A stretch of DNA of 8,269 nucleotides from Stomatobaculum longum (GTDB lineage Bacteria; Bacillota; Clostridia; Lachnospirales; Lachnospiraceae): positions 1-8,269 of the forward strand of contig CAJPKN010000066.1 in the NCBI GenBank assembly GCA_905370385.1, in the 5' to 3' direction. Shown here in pieces: positions 1 to 5,780 of this stretch; the stretch's first letter is position 1; each line of letters begins with the position of its first letter. Below the pieces are notes generated by a model. The model saw nothing but the letters and a program-made list of their open reading frames with translations, ran no database searches and had not been told where the DNA came from. A program made the translations under genes and the position numbers.

Positions 1-129
1 GTCATTGGTACCGTGCGACTTTTTTGGTATGCAATCAGTAGAATGGGATTATTTTGAGGACAAATGACACAGAACAAGGCAGAGTAAGTAGTTAATTCTA
101 TACAAAATTTAAAGAAAATTAAAATCTAC

Positions 130-158
130 TGGAAAGAACTTGGCCCCTTTGCTATAAT
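130..158 (+). promoter_or_regulatory. Probable sigma-A promoter of the CPBP protease gene
   Basis: A perfect -10 box TATAAT (153-158) is preceded by TGC (150-152), giving an extended -10. A 17-base spacer separates it from TGGAAA (130-135), a 4-of-6 match to the -35 consensus. The 96-128 stretch upstream is made of A and T runs and could act as an UP element. Transcription would start near 165, giving a leader of about 30 bases that contains the ribosome binding site AAAGGGGG (177-184), 9 bases before the ATG at 194. Confidence 0.75.
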
Positions 159-193
159 GAGCGCATTAAAAATCATAAAGGGGGTAACTTAGT

Positions 194-979
194 ATGAACA
201 TTCGCGACATTATCCTCCCGAGAGAGAAGACAAAGAACCTAAGATGGTTCGATGTCGTCATCATCACCCTGATTCTCTTCGGGAAGTTCATTGTCATCTC
301 CACGCAGATGTACCTCGACACCCTGAAGCCGGCGGTTGAAGCGGCGGCGACGGCGGTCACGGAAGCGGCGACGGAGGTTGCGGAGGCAACAACCGAGGTA
401 TCTTCGGAAGGCGCTGCCTATTCGAGCAACCTGAGCTTTCAGGCGAAGATGCTTGCCATTGTCTTCATCTATCTCTTCATCCGTAACTTTGACTTTAAGC
501 AGATTCCGTTCAAGCTTAATCTCAAGGTCATTCCGCAGTATCTGGTCCTCTTCTTCATCATGGGTCTCAGCGCGGATATCCTGTACATGATTTTTGACAA
601 CGGCTACAACTATTTCACGGCAGAGAGCCTGAGTCACATCGATTTGACTTCCGTCATCCCGAAGTTTACGGCGCTCTCCGGTGTCGCAATCATTTACTCA
701 CTTCTGAACGCATTCTATGAAGAGTTCTACTTCCTCGGTCTGCTCGGAACGGTCAACCAGAAGTACAAGTGGCCGGTGCTGGTGTTCTCGACGATTATCC
801 GTACCTCGTTCCACACCTACCAGGGTATGGCGTCGGCACTGATCATCGGTATCTTCTTCGGTCTCCTTTACTATGTGGCTTACCGGAAGTTCATCAAGAA
901 CCTGCTGCCTGTGGTCCTCGTGCACTCGATGGCGGATATGTTCGGTTCCGGACTGATTTACATCCTTCAGCGTTGGTAA
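194..979 (+). CDS. CPBP family intramembrane metalloprotease (Abi/CAAX-protease-like)
   Basis: A 261-residue multi-pass membrane protein of the CPBP (CAAX protease and bacteriocin-processing, Rce1-like) family. Members are glutamate-type intramembrane proteases or, in bacteria, often proteins of unknown substrate linked to peptide processing or self-immunity. The C-terminal half carries the family motifs in order: motif 1 E176-E177 (EEFYFLG), motif 2 R203 to H207 (RTSFH), motif 3 H244 to D248 (HSMAD). The arginine that normally ends EExxxR is L181 here, while the two glutamates and both histidines are kept, so activity is plausible but not assured. Membrane segments fall near 20-38, 84-97, 114-134, 160-173, 192-204, 212-230 and 236-256. 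An Ala/Thr/Glu/Val-rich repeat (49-70) links the first two and should lie outside the cell. The ATG at 194 has a good Shine-Dalgarno and its own promoter, and a terminator follows, so it is probably a single-gene unit. The family is clear; the substrate is unknown. Confidence 0.88.
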   Translation: MNIRDIILPREKTKNLRWFDVVIITLILFGKFIVISTQMYLDTLKPAVEAAATAVTEAATEVAEATTEVSSEGAAYSSNLSFQAKMLAIVFIYLFIRNFDFKQIPFKLNLKVIPQYLVLFFIMGLSADILYMIFDNGYNYFTAESLSHIDLTSVIPKFTALSGVAIIYSLLNAFYEEFYFLGLLGTVNQKYKWPVLVFSTIIRTSFHTYQGMASALIIGIFFGLLYYVAYRKFIKNLLPVVLVHSMADMFGSGLIYILQRW

Positions 980-983
980 AACG

Positions 984-1019
984 AAGCGCCTTGCAAGAAA
1001 ACTTGCAGGGCGCTTTTTT
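984..1019 (+). terminator. Rho-independent terminator after the CPBP protease gene
   Basis: A 14-bp stem (984-997 with 1002-1015, one G-U pair) closes an AAAA loop and runs into TTTTTT (1014-1019). It begins 5 bases after the stop codon and cleanly separates this gene from the next. Confidence 0.92.
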
Positions 1020-1081
1020 GTTGCTGTGAAGCAGTCACATGGCTTCAAATGGTGTATGATGAAAGAAAGGAGGTGTGGTCG

Positions 1082-1435
1082 ATGAAGGATAGAGAAAATT
1101 GCCTTGTAAAGGCGGGTTTTGCGGGTAGCGCTGCGGAGGCGGCGCAGATGCTTAACTTTCTTTCACAGCATGAGATTGCAGCTTCTGCCGAGGCGGGTAG
1201 TCTTAAGGTTTACGAGGGAAATTCCCCGAGCGGACAGGCGATACTCGTGGCAGAAGAGGATGCCTCGCGGGCGGAAGAACTTTTGCGCGGCTTTGCACCC
1301 ATACGCACCTACGCGTTTCGCCGAGAGGGCGGGCAGGCAATACTCGGCCGTTGGGGCGGTCGTGTATTGGCAGGGGTTTGTCTGCTCTTTTTGCTTTTGC
1401 CGCTGTTTCTGCTGTTTCTAAAGCAGCTGTTTTAA
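1082..1435 (+). CDS. DUF2007-like small protein with C-terminal membrane anchor
   Basis: A predicted 117-residue protein. Residues 6-70 fit the DUF2007 pattern (also labelled putative signal-transducing protein): a hydrophobic strand (CLVKAGF), a helix scanning for residues (AAEAAQMLNFLSQHEI), a short exposed strand, then an ILVAEEDASRAEELL segment like the family's typical V-(P/A)-xEDxxxAxELL ending. Residues 94-114 are one strongly hydrophobic helix ending in a single Lys and LF, so the domain should sit in the cytoplasm on a C-terminal anchor. The start was set at the ATG at 1082 because AAAGGAGG (1066-1073) lies 8 bases ahead. The in-frame upstream ATG at 1049 has no ribosome binding site. 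A possible -10 TATGAT at 1055-1060 would give a very short leader, with only a poor -35. It is separated from the upstream gene by a terminator and is convergent with aspA. Function is unknown; the domain call rests on pattern recall. Confidence 0.7.
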   Translation: MKDRENCLVKAGFAGSAAEAAQMLNFLSQHEIAASAEAGSLKVYEGNSPSGQAILVAEEDASRAEELLRGFAPIRTYAFRREGGQAILGRWGGRVLAGVCLLFLLLPLFLLFLKQLF

Positions 1436-1519
1436 GCGTCGCCTCGCCATGTCACAGCGGAAAAAACATTCTGTTTCAAGAAAGATGTAAGCAGAGAAAA
1501 GCCTTGTATCGTAATAGAA

Positions 1520-1549
1520 AACGCCTCCGCAATTCGTTGCGGAGGCGTT
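1520..1549. terminator. Bidirectional terminator between convergent genes
   Basis: A perfect 13-bp stem (1520-1532 with 1537-1549) carries a TTCG loop as read on the plus strand. Read on the minus strand it follows the aspA stop by 14 bases and ends in GTTTTCTATT, the better U-run. On the plus strand the tail is TTCTTTC, which could serve the DUF2007-like gene. Confidence 0.85.
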
Positions 1550-1563
1550 CTTTCGGTAGTAGA

Positions 1564-3000
1564 TCAGTCAGCCAAGAGATCTGCCGGGTTTCTGCCCTGA
1601 ATGCCGGGCTTCGTCATGGTGTAGGGATCGAGGATGGTCTTTAACTGCTCTTCCGTGAGCAGTTTTTTCTGCAGAATCAGATCGCGAACGGAATTGTTCG
1701 TGCGGAGCGCTTCCTTTGCGATGTTCGCCGCGGTCTCGTAGCCGACATAGGGGCAAATTGCGGTGATGATGCCGATGGAGCCCTCGACCATCTTGCGGCA
1801 GTGCTCTTCGTTTGCCGTGATGCCCACAATGCAGTTGTCCACAAGGGTCTGGACTGCGTTACTGAGGGTCTGAATGGACTCGAAGAGGTTGTAGAAGATA
1901 ATCGGCTCGAACGCGTTCAGCTCGAGCTGACCTGCCTCTGCAGCCATGGTAATTGTCACATCGTTGCCGATGATGTTGAACGCAACCTGGTTCACGACCT
2001 CGGGGATGACGGGGTTAATCTTACCCGGCATGATGGAGGAACCGTTCTGCTTTGCGGGAAGGTTGATCTCGCAGAAGCCGGTGCGCGGTCCGGAGGACAT
2101 AAGGCGAAGGTCGTTACACATCTTCGAGAGGTTCACGGCACAGCTCTTCACGATGCCGGAGACCATTGCGTAGCTGTCAAGGTTCTGTGTCGCATCGATG
2201 GTGTCGTAGCTCTGCACGAGCTCCTCACCGGTGATCGAGGACATGTTCTTGACGACACGGTGGAAGTAGGTGCTGTCTGCGTTGAGACCGGTGCCGATTG
2301 CGGTTCCGCCCATGTTGAGGGAGCGAATCTCTTCCTTCGCGGTATCAAAGCGCTTAATATCGCGGCTGATGGCACTCGCGTAAGCGTGGAACTCCTGACC
2401 GAGACGAATCGGCACGGCGTCCTGAAGCTGGGTGCGGCCCATCTTAATGACGGAGTCGAACTCCTCGGACTTTTCGCGCAGTGCCTTCTCGAGGCGCTTC
2501 AGCTGAATCTGTGCCTTGCGGAGCAGGGTAAGCGCTGCCATCTTTCCGCAGGACGGGAACACGTCGTTGGTCGACTGACCGAAGTTCACGTGGTCGTTCG
2601 GGTTCACGAGGCTGTAGTCGCCCTTCACGCCGCCGAGAATCTCGATGGCGCGGTTTGCAATGACCTCGTTTGCGTTCATGTTGAGAGAGGTACCTGCGCC
2701 GCCCTGAATCGGGTCGACAATGAACTGGTTGTGAAGCTTGCCGTCGATAATCTCATCGCAGGCCTTTACGATTGCGCTTGCGCGCTCCTTGGAGAGCTCG
2801 CCGACCTCGAAGTTCGTAATTGCAGCGGCCTTCTTAATCTGTGCCACGCTGATGATGAGCTCCGGGTGCATCTTGAGACCCGTGATGTTAAAGTTCTCGT
2901 GTGCGCGGAGCGTCTGTACGCCGTAATACGCGGATGCCGGAACTTCCTTTTCGCCGATGGAATCGTGTTCGAGACGATATCCTTCTCTTACCTTCGTCAT
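1564..3000 (-). CDS. aspA: Aspartate ammonia-lyase (aspartase)
   Basis: Catalyses the reversible deamination of L-aspartate to fumarate and ammonia in the cytoplasm as a homotetramer. In anaerobes this feeds fumarate to reduction or the partial TCA branch. At 478 residues it has the usual family length. It has the aspartase-type N terminus (YYGVQTLRAHENFNITG at 25-41), the substrate-binding GAGTSLNMNANEVIANRA (101-118), GQSTNDVFP (141-149), GRTQLQDAVPIRLGQEF (188-204), and the superfamily signature GSSIMPGKINP (320-330). By comparison with known aspartases the likely catalytic base is S321, with T104, S143, T144, K327 and N329 as substrate-site residues. Position 191 is Gln, as in E. coli AspA, where fumarases have His. 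The start is supported by GGGAGG seven bases upstream on the minus strand. It is divergent from a LysR gene that probably regulates it. Class II fumarase is the main alternative and is less likely given the N-terminal motif. Confidence 0.95.
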   Translation of the reverse strand: MTKVREGYRLEHDSIGEKEVPASAYYGVQTLRAHENFNITGLKMHPELIISVAQIKKAAAITNFEVGELSKERASAIVKACDEIIDGKLHNQFIVDPIQGGAGTSLNMNANEVIANRAIEILGGVKGDYSLVNPNDHVNFGQSTNDVFPSCGKMAALTLLRKAQIQLKRLEKALREKSEEFDSVIKMGRTQLQDAVPIRLGQEFHAYASAISRDIKRFDTAKEEIRSLNMGGTAIGTGLNADSTYFHRVVKNMSSITGEELVQSYDTIDATQNLDSYAMVSGIVKSCAVNLSKMCNDLRLMSSGPRTGFCEINLPAKQNGSSIMPGKINPVIPEVVNQVAFNIIGNDVTITMAAEAGQLELNAFEPIIFYNLFESIQTLSNAVQTLVDNCIVGITANEEHCRKMVEGSIGIITAICPYVGYETAANIAKEALRTNNSVRDLILQKKLLTEEQLKTILDPYTMTKPGIQGRNPADLLAD

Positions 3001-3041
3001 GGTAATCCTCCCTGGGATTGTTTTCTGTATTGCTTGTCTCC

Positions 3042-3070
3042 AGTCTAACAGAGCGCTATACTATTCACAA
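3042..3070 (-). promoter_or_regulatory. Candidate aspA promoter
   Basis: On the minus strand TTGTGA (plus 3065-3070, 4 of 6) and TAGACT (plus 3042-3047, 4 of 6) are separated by 17 bases. The predicted start near 3035 gives a leader of about 35 bases ahead of the aspA ATG. The match is only moderate, as expected for a promoter that needs an activator, and the dyad at 3070-3096 abuts its -35 side. Confidence 0.4.
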
Positions 3071-3096
3071 ATACCTAAGGGATGATACAAGGTATT
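3070..3096. promoter_or_regulatory. 27-bp dyad, candidate LysR-type operator
   Basis: AATACCT (3070-3076) and AGGTATT (3090-3096) form a perfect 7-base inverted repeat with a 13-base spacer. The outer ATAC...GTAT fits the loose T-N11-A style sites of LysR-type regulators. It lies between the divergent aspA and lysR genes, immediately upstream of the candidate aspA -35. On the plus strand it overlaps a possible lysR promoter (TTCACA 3064-3069, 16-base spacer, TACAAG 3086-3091), which would suit activation of aspA with self-repression of the regulator. Position and symmetry are seen; binding is inferred. Confidence 0.45.
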
Positions 3097-3145
3097 CAAT
3101 AAAAGAAATGTCTACCGTTGCGAAGGGAGACTTTGGGAGGTGCGG

Positions 3146-4093
3146 ATGATGTCGGGCGAAGAGATGTTTCAGGGCATGCGCTATGTCTATGAAGTGTATC
3201 GGGAGATGAGCTTTTCGCGCGCCGCGAAAAAGCTCTTTATTTCGCAGCCCTCGCTCAGCAATGCGGTGCGAAAGACCGAGCAGAAGCTGGGAGCACCGCT
3301 CTTTGACCGCAGCACCAATCCGATCGGTCTCACGGATCTCGGGAAAGAGTACATTCGCGCCGTGGAACTGATTTTGGACGTTGAGAACGGCTTTGTGAAC
3401 TACCTGCACGACCGCAATGCACTGCAAAACGGCTCGGTCTCCATCGGCGGGACCAATGTCTTTACTTCCTATGCGCTGCCGCCCTTGGTCTCGCAGTTCA
3501 CGGAGCAATTTCCGCAGATTCACATAGAACTTGTCGAGGCCGTGACCTCGGAGTTAAAGGATAGACTCTCGGATGGTTCTCTGGACCTTTTGATTGACAA
3601 CACAGAGCTCAACGCGGCTGCCTATGAGAAGAAGTTCTTTCGCGAGGAGCACTTGCTGCTCACCGTGCCGCGGGCGCTTGCGGTCAATGAGCGCGTCCGG
3701 AACTATGCGCTGACGGCGGCGGAAATCAAACAGAATGCGCACTTAAACTCTCGCATCCCGCCGGTGCCGTTGATTGAGTTTCGGGAAGAGCGCTTCCTTT
3801 TGCTCCGCGAGGGCAATGACACGAGGGAGCGCGCGGACCGCCTCTGTCACGAGGCAGGTTTTGCGCCGAAGCTACGTCTTGAGCCGGAGCAGCAGGTGAC
3901 CGCCTATAACTTTTCCTGCTACGGTATGGGCATCTCTTTTAACGGCGATGTGCTGATCAAACATGTGCCGAATGAGGAGAATCTCTGCTTCTATAAGCTC
4001 AACGCGCGGGAGGCGGTGCGAGAGGTCAATTTCTACTTCCGGCGGAACCGCTATATGACCCGGGCCGTGCGGGAATTCTTAAAGCTTGTGTAA
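3146..4093 (+). CDS. LysR-family transcriptional regulator, likely controlling aspA
   Basis: A 315-residue regulator of normal LysR length. The N-terminal winged helix-turn-helix spans about 9-67, with the typical string SFSRAAKKLFISQPSLSNAV (22-41), then a KLGAPLFDRS wing (47-56) and a linker helix (63-90). The effector-binding domain follows (about 96-300), starting GSVSIGGTNVFTSYALPPLVSQF, the usual GxLxIGxxxxxxxxxLPxxxxxF pattern. The start is the ATG at 3146, 5 bases after GGGAGG (3135-3140). The next codon is also ATG (3149, 8 bases away) and is equally possible. The GTG at 3140 overlaps the ribosome binding site and is unlikely. Its divergent position next to aspA, with a dyad between them, points to control of aspA and of itself. 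The effector is unknown; aspartate, fumarate or a nitrogen signal would be guesses. Confidence 0.9.
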   Translation: MMSGEEMFQGMRYVYEVYREMSFSRAAKKLFISQPSLSNAVRKTEQKLGAPLFDRSTNPIGLTDLGKEYIRAVELILDVENGFVNYLHDRNALQNGSVSIGGTNVFTSYALPPLVSQFTEQFPQIHIELVEAVTSELKDRLSDGSLDLLIDNTELNAAAYEKKFFREEHLLLTVPRALAVNERVRNYALTAAEIKQNAHLNSRIPPVPLIEFREERFLLLREGNDTRERADRLCHEAGFAPKLRLEPEQQVTAYNFSCYGMGISFNGDVLIKHVPNEENLCFYKLNAREAVREVNFYFRRNRYMTRAVREFLKLV

Positions 4094-4306
4094 GCATAAT
4101 TCTATAAGAGATATAGCTTATCGGTGATAATGGGAGCGGCTGCCGCCAAACGGGGGCTGTGAACCGGAGAGATCAGCCCTGCATACATTTGATCTGATTT
4201 CATCGGAAACACGGTGGGCTTTTGTATGAGCGGGAAGTGGCGGAAAGGACCTTGCCTGTGGTATGCTAATACATTCGAATGCAATGAATCGTAAGGAGGT
4301 GGATGC
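4094..4306 (+). other. Intergenic region with multiple alternative RNA helices
   Basis: No gene is evident. The stretch contains GGGGCTG (4153-4159) pairing with CAGCCCT (4174-4180). It also has a longer helix, 4164-4176 with 4194-4206 (one mismatch, G-U pairs), which excludes the first. Further pairings are CATACA (4182-4187) with TGTATG (4223-4228), CATCG (4201-4205) with CGGTG (4212-4216), and CCGCCA (4143-4148) with TGGCGG (4238-4243) as a possible closing helix. GGGCT (4216-4220) followed by TTT could form a weak terminator for lysR with AGCCC at 4175-4179. A -10-like GATAAT (4126-4131) lies before the structured part, and TTGCCT (4252-4257) with TCGAAT (4275-4280, 17-base spacer) is a weak promoter nearer the next gene. 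It matches no riboswitch class that I can recognise. Confidence 0.35.
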
Positions 4307-4309
4307 TTG
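4293..4309 (+). promoter_or_regulatory. Strong ribosome binding site deciding a TTG start
   Basis: AAGGAGG (4293-4299) sits 7 bases before TTG (4307), the first codon of the DUF218 gene. An ATG at 4303 lies only 3 bases from the site and in another frame, so the TTG is preferred. No in-frame ATG is nearby, and the hydrophobic N-terminal helix begins directly after the TTG. Confidence 0.8.
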
Positions 4310-5365
4310 GAGCAAGGAATACAGCTTCTGCTATTGAATGCCGTTCAAATAACGGCATTGCTTACCGTAGCGCTTTTCTTGTTTGTCATGTTGCGGGAGC
4401 CGAGAACACTCTGGAGCGGCGTTTGCTGCTTTTTCGCGCTCGGCGGGACCGCGGCATTTCTGGTGCTGACGGCCTTCCGCTATTCGGAGCAATTGCAGTC
4501 CTTCCCGCCGCTTATGTTTTTACTTGTGGTGCTTGTGGCCGTTTTTGCGCTGGCAACGTTCTTTTTCCCGTTTTTGCTGATCGGCAGTTTCTTTATAGAA
4601 GGAATCCGCATTCTGTTTCGGGAAGGGCTGCGCGTCCGAAACATGCTCTCGTTGCTCTTTGCGATTTTCCTGATTCTGTATCTCATTTACTGGCCGCAAA
4701 TCGGGAACTGGAGCGGAAATTTTGCCGGGCGTCTCGCCTACAGTGTGGTGGGGCTTTGGATTGCCTACGGGCTTATCCTCTTTGCGGTTTACGCGCTTTC
4801 ATCCCTTTTAAACTTGATTCACCGGCGGGACAACCAGAACTTTGATTACATTGTGGTGCTTGGCGCGGGATTAAAGGGAGAACGTGTTCCGCCGCTGCTC
4901 GCGGCCCGCATCGAGCGCGGGATTTCGCTCTTAAAGAAGAATAAGAAGGCACTCCTCATACTCTCGGGCGGACAGGGACCGGGCGAGGATATCACGGAGG
5001 GAGAGGCAATGGCGCGTTACGCACTCTCAAGACGGGTGCCCCCGGAGCGCATTCTGGTGGAACGGCGCTCCAGGAATACGCGGGAAAACCTGGAGTTTTC
5101 GAGGGAACTCATGGAGCGGACCCATCCGCGGGTTGCGGTCGTGACGACGAGTTACCATGTATTTCGCGCGTTGCTCATTGCGCGGCGGCTGCATCTTCCC
5201 TGTAAGGGCTTCGGCGCCAAAACAAAATGGTACTACACGCTGAATGCGACGATACGCGAGTACGTGGCGTATCTCAGCTTAAGCTACCGTTTGCACATGG
5301 TTGTGTTGCTCCTTCTGTCAATACTTATGTTGACGGCAGAGGTTATAGTTCACTACCTTAGATGA
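4307..5365 (+). CDS. Multi-pass membrane protein with DUF218 (YdcF/SanA/ElyC) domain
   Basis: A 352-residue protein with about five N-terminal membrane helices (near 6-28, 37-57, 67-99, 112-130, 143-169), a DUF218 domain (about 178-320) and one C-terminal helix (328-349). The domain shows the family pattern: strand YIVVLGAGL (181-189) with the R201-I-E-R203 helix, LLILSGGQGPGEDITEGEAM (216-235), the invariant SRNTRENLEFS (255-265), VVTTSYHVFRALLIARRL (278-295) and a late WYYTLNATIREYVAYL segment. DUF218 proteins (SanA, ElyC, YdcF) act in cell-envelope physiology; a sugar- or nucleotide-binding role has been proposed, but the reaction is unclear. The many leading helices are common for Gram-positive YdcF-like proteins. 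Translation starts at TTG. A perfect 9-bp hairpin (4337-4359) lies just inside the coding region. It is followed by a terminator and so is probably transcribed alone. Confidence 0.88.
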   Translation: MEQGIQLLLLNAVQITALLTVALFLFVMLREPRTLWSGVCCFFALGGTAAFLVLTAFRYSEQLQSFPPLMFLLVVLVAVFALATFFFPFLLIGSFFIEGIRILFREGLRVRNMLSLLFAIFLILYLIYWPQIGNWSGNFAGRLAYSVVGLWIAYGLILFAVYALSSLLNLIHRRDNQNFDYIVVLGAGLKGERVPPLLAARIERGISLLKKNKKALLILSGGQGPGEDITEGEAMARYALSRRVPPERILVERRSRNTRENLEFSRELMERTHPRVAVVTTSYHVFRALLIARRLHLPCKGFGAKTKWYYTLNATIREYVAYLSLSYRLHMVVLLLLSILMLTAEVIVHYLR

Positions 5366-5389
5366 ATTTCGCTAAAAGCTGTTAGAGTA

Positions 5390-5417
5390 TGCAAAGTAAG
5401 TTTACTTTGCACTTTTT
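5390..5417 (+). terminator. Rho-independent terminator after the DUF218 gene
   Basis: TGCAAAGTA (5390-5398) pairs with TACTTTGCA (5403-5411) around the loop AGTT, followed by C and TTTTT (5413-5417). It begins 25 bases after the TGA stop. Confidence 0.85.
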
Positions 5418-5434
5418 ATAGATTGCGGTAAACT
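5407..5434 (+). promoter_or_regulatory. Weak candidate promoter of the DUF6110/ATPase operon
   Basis: TTGCAC (5407-5412) and TAAACT (5429-5434, 4 of 6) are 16 bases apart and would start transcription near 5441, just ahead of the ribosome binding site AGGAGG (5465-5470). The -35 uses the 3' arm of the preceding terminator. Some promoter must lie in 5412-5460 because the terminator isolates the operon; this pair is the best I see, but both boxes are poor. Confidence 0.3.
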
Positions 5435-5477
5435 ATGTTCAAGACAAGAAAACAAGCACAAACGAGGAGGTAGAATT

Positions 5478-5780
5478 ATGTTTGGTATCAAGAATATGTT
5501 TAAGGTTGGTATGTTTGTCGGCGGTGCTCTGTTCGGTACGGCAGGCGTTGCGATTCTCAAGTCCAAGGACGCGAAGGGTGCTTACACGCAGGCAACGGCT
5601 GCGGTGCTTCGCGGCAAGGACTGCGTGATGAAGACGGTCTCCACGCTCCGTGAGAACTGCGATGACATCTACGAGGACGCAAAGGACATCAACGAGCGTC
5701 GCTACGCAGAGGAGTCTGAGAAGGCATATCAGGAGGCAAAGGCTCTGGTTGAAGAGCACGAGGCAGCGACTGAGGCATGA
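5478..5780 (+). CDS. DUF6110 family protein, small membrane-associated partner of the ATPase
   Basis: A 100-residue protein. A short basic N terminus precedes one glycine-rich hydrophobic helix (about 9-27, GMFVGGALFGTAGVAIL). A hydrophilic helical region follows (28-100), rich in Lys, Glu and Ala, with probable coiled-coil character and an acidic tail. C49 and C61 are its only cysteines, and H94 lies in the tail. The segment FGTAGVAILKSKDAKGAY and the conserved-looking K47-D48...M51-K52-T53-V54 match my memory of the DUF6110 family, which in Firmicutes is usually encoded just before a heavy-metal P-type ATPase, as here. The ATG follows AGGAGG by 7 bases, and its TGA overlaps the ATPase ATG by 4 bases, implying coupled translation. 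Its role is unknown; an accessory subunit, stabiliser or metal-delivery factor for the ATPase would fit the context. Confidence 0.85.
   Translation: MFGIKNMFKVGMFVGGALFGTAGVAILKSKDAKGAYTQATAAVLRGKDCVMKTVSTLRENCDDIYEDAKDINERRYAEESEKAYQEAKALVEEHEAATEA

Noticed and set aside
1..87. Possible tail of an upstream gene: frames 1 and 2 are open to stops at 55-57 and 65-67, and a 7-codon frame starts at 64
   Set aside because: All plus-strand frames are open for a while, nothing is recognisable in 18-21 residues, and no choice between them can be supported. The tiny frame is too short to judge.
1032..1060. TATGAT (1055-1060) as a promoter for the DUF2007-like gene
   Set aside because: The -10 is good, but the -35 candidate (CAGTCA) is poor and transcription would begin at the edge of the ribosome binding site. 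Not strong enough for a separate feature.
1049..1081. Upstream ATG extending the DUF2007-like protein by 11 residues
   Set aside because: It has no Shine-Dalgarno, and the extension would be encoded across the strong AAAGGAGG site that serves the ATG at 1082.
1801..3048. A 415-codon open frame on the plus strand, antisense to aspA
   Set aside because: It mirrors the codon pattern of aspA, has no ribosome binding site or promoter, and its product is an unnatural Leu/Val/His/Cys-rich string. aspA on the other strand is unmistakable.
3140..3145. GTG start for the LysR gene
   Set aside because: The codon overlaps the GGGAGG ribosome binding site; the ATG codons at 3146 and 3149 are better placed.
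4102..4315. Two overlapping minus-strand frames of 60-65 codons in the lysR-DUF218 gap
   Set aside because: No ribosome binding sites, both are short and overlap each other, and the region is better explained by RNA structure and promoter sequence.
4303..4845. A 180-codon frame overlapping the start of the DUF218 gene
   Set aside because: As a protein it looks like an out-of-frame reading (Arg-, Ala- and Cys-rich, no fold pattern), and the ribosome binding site spacing favours the TTG at 4307. Kept only as a possible initiation competitor.
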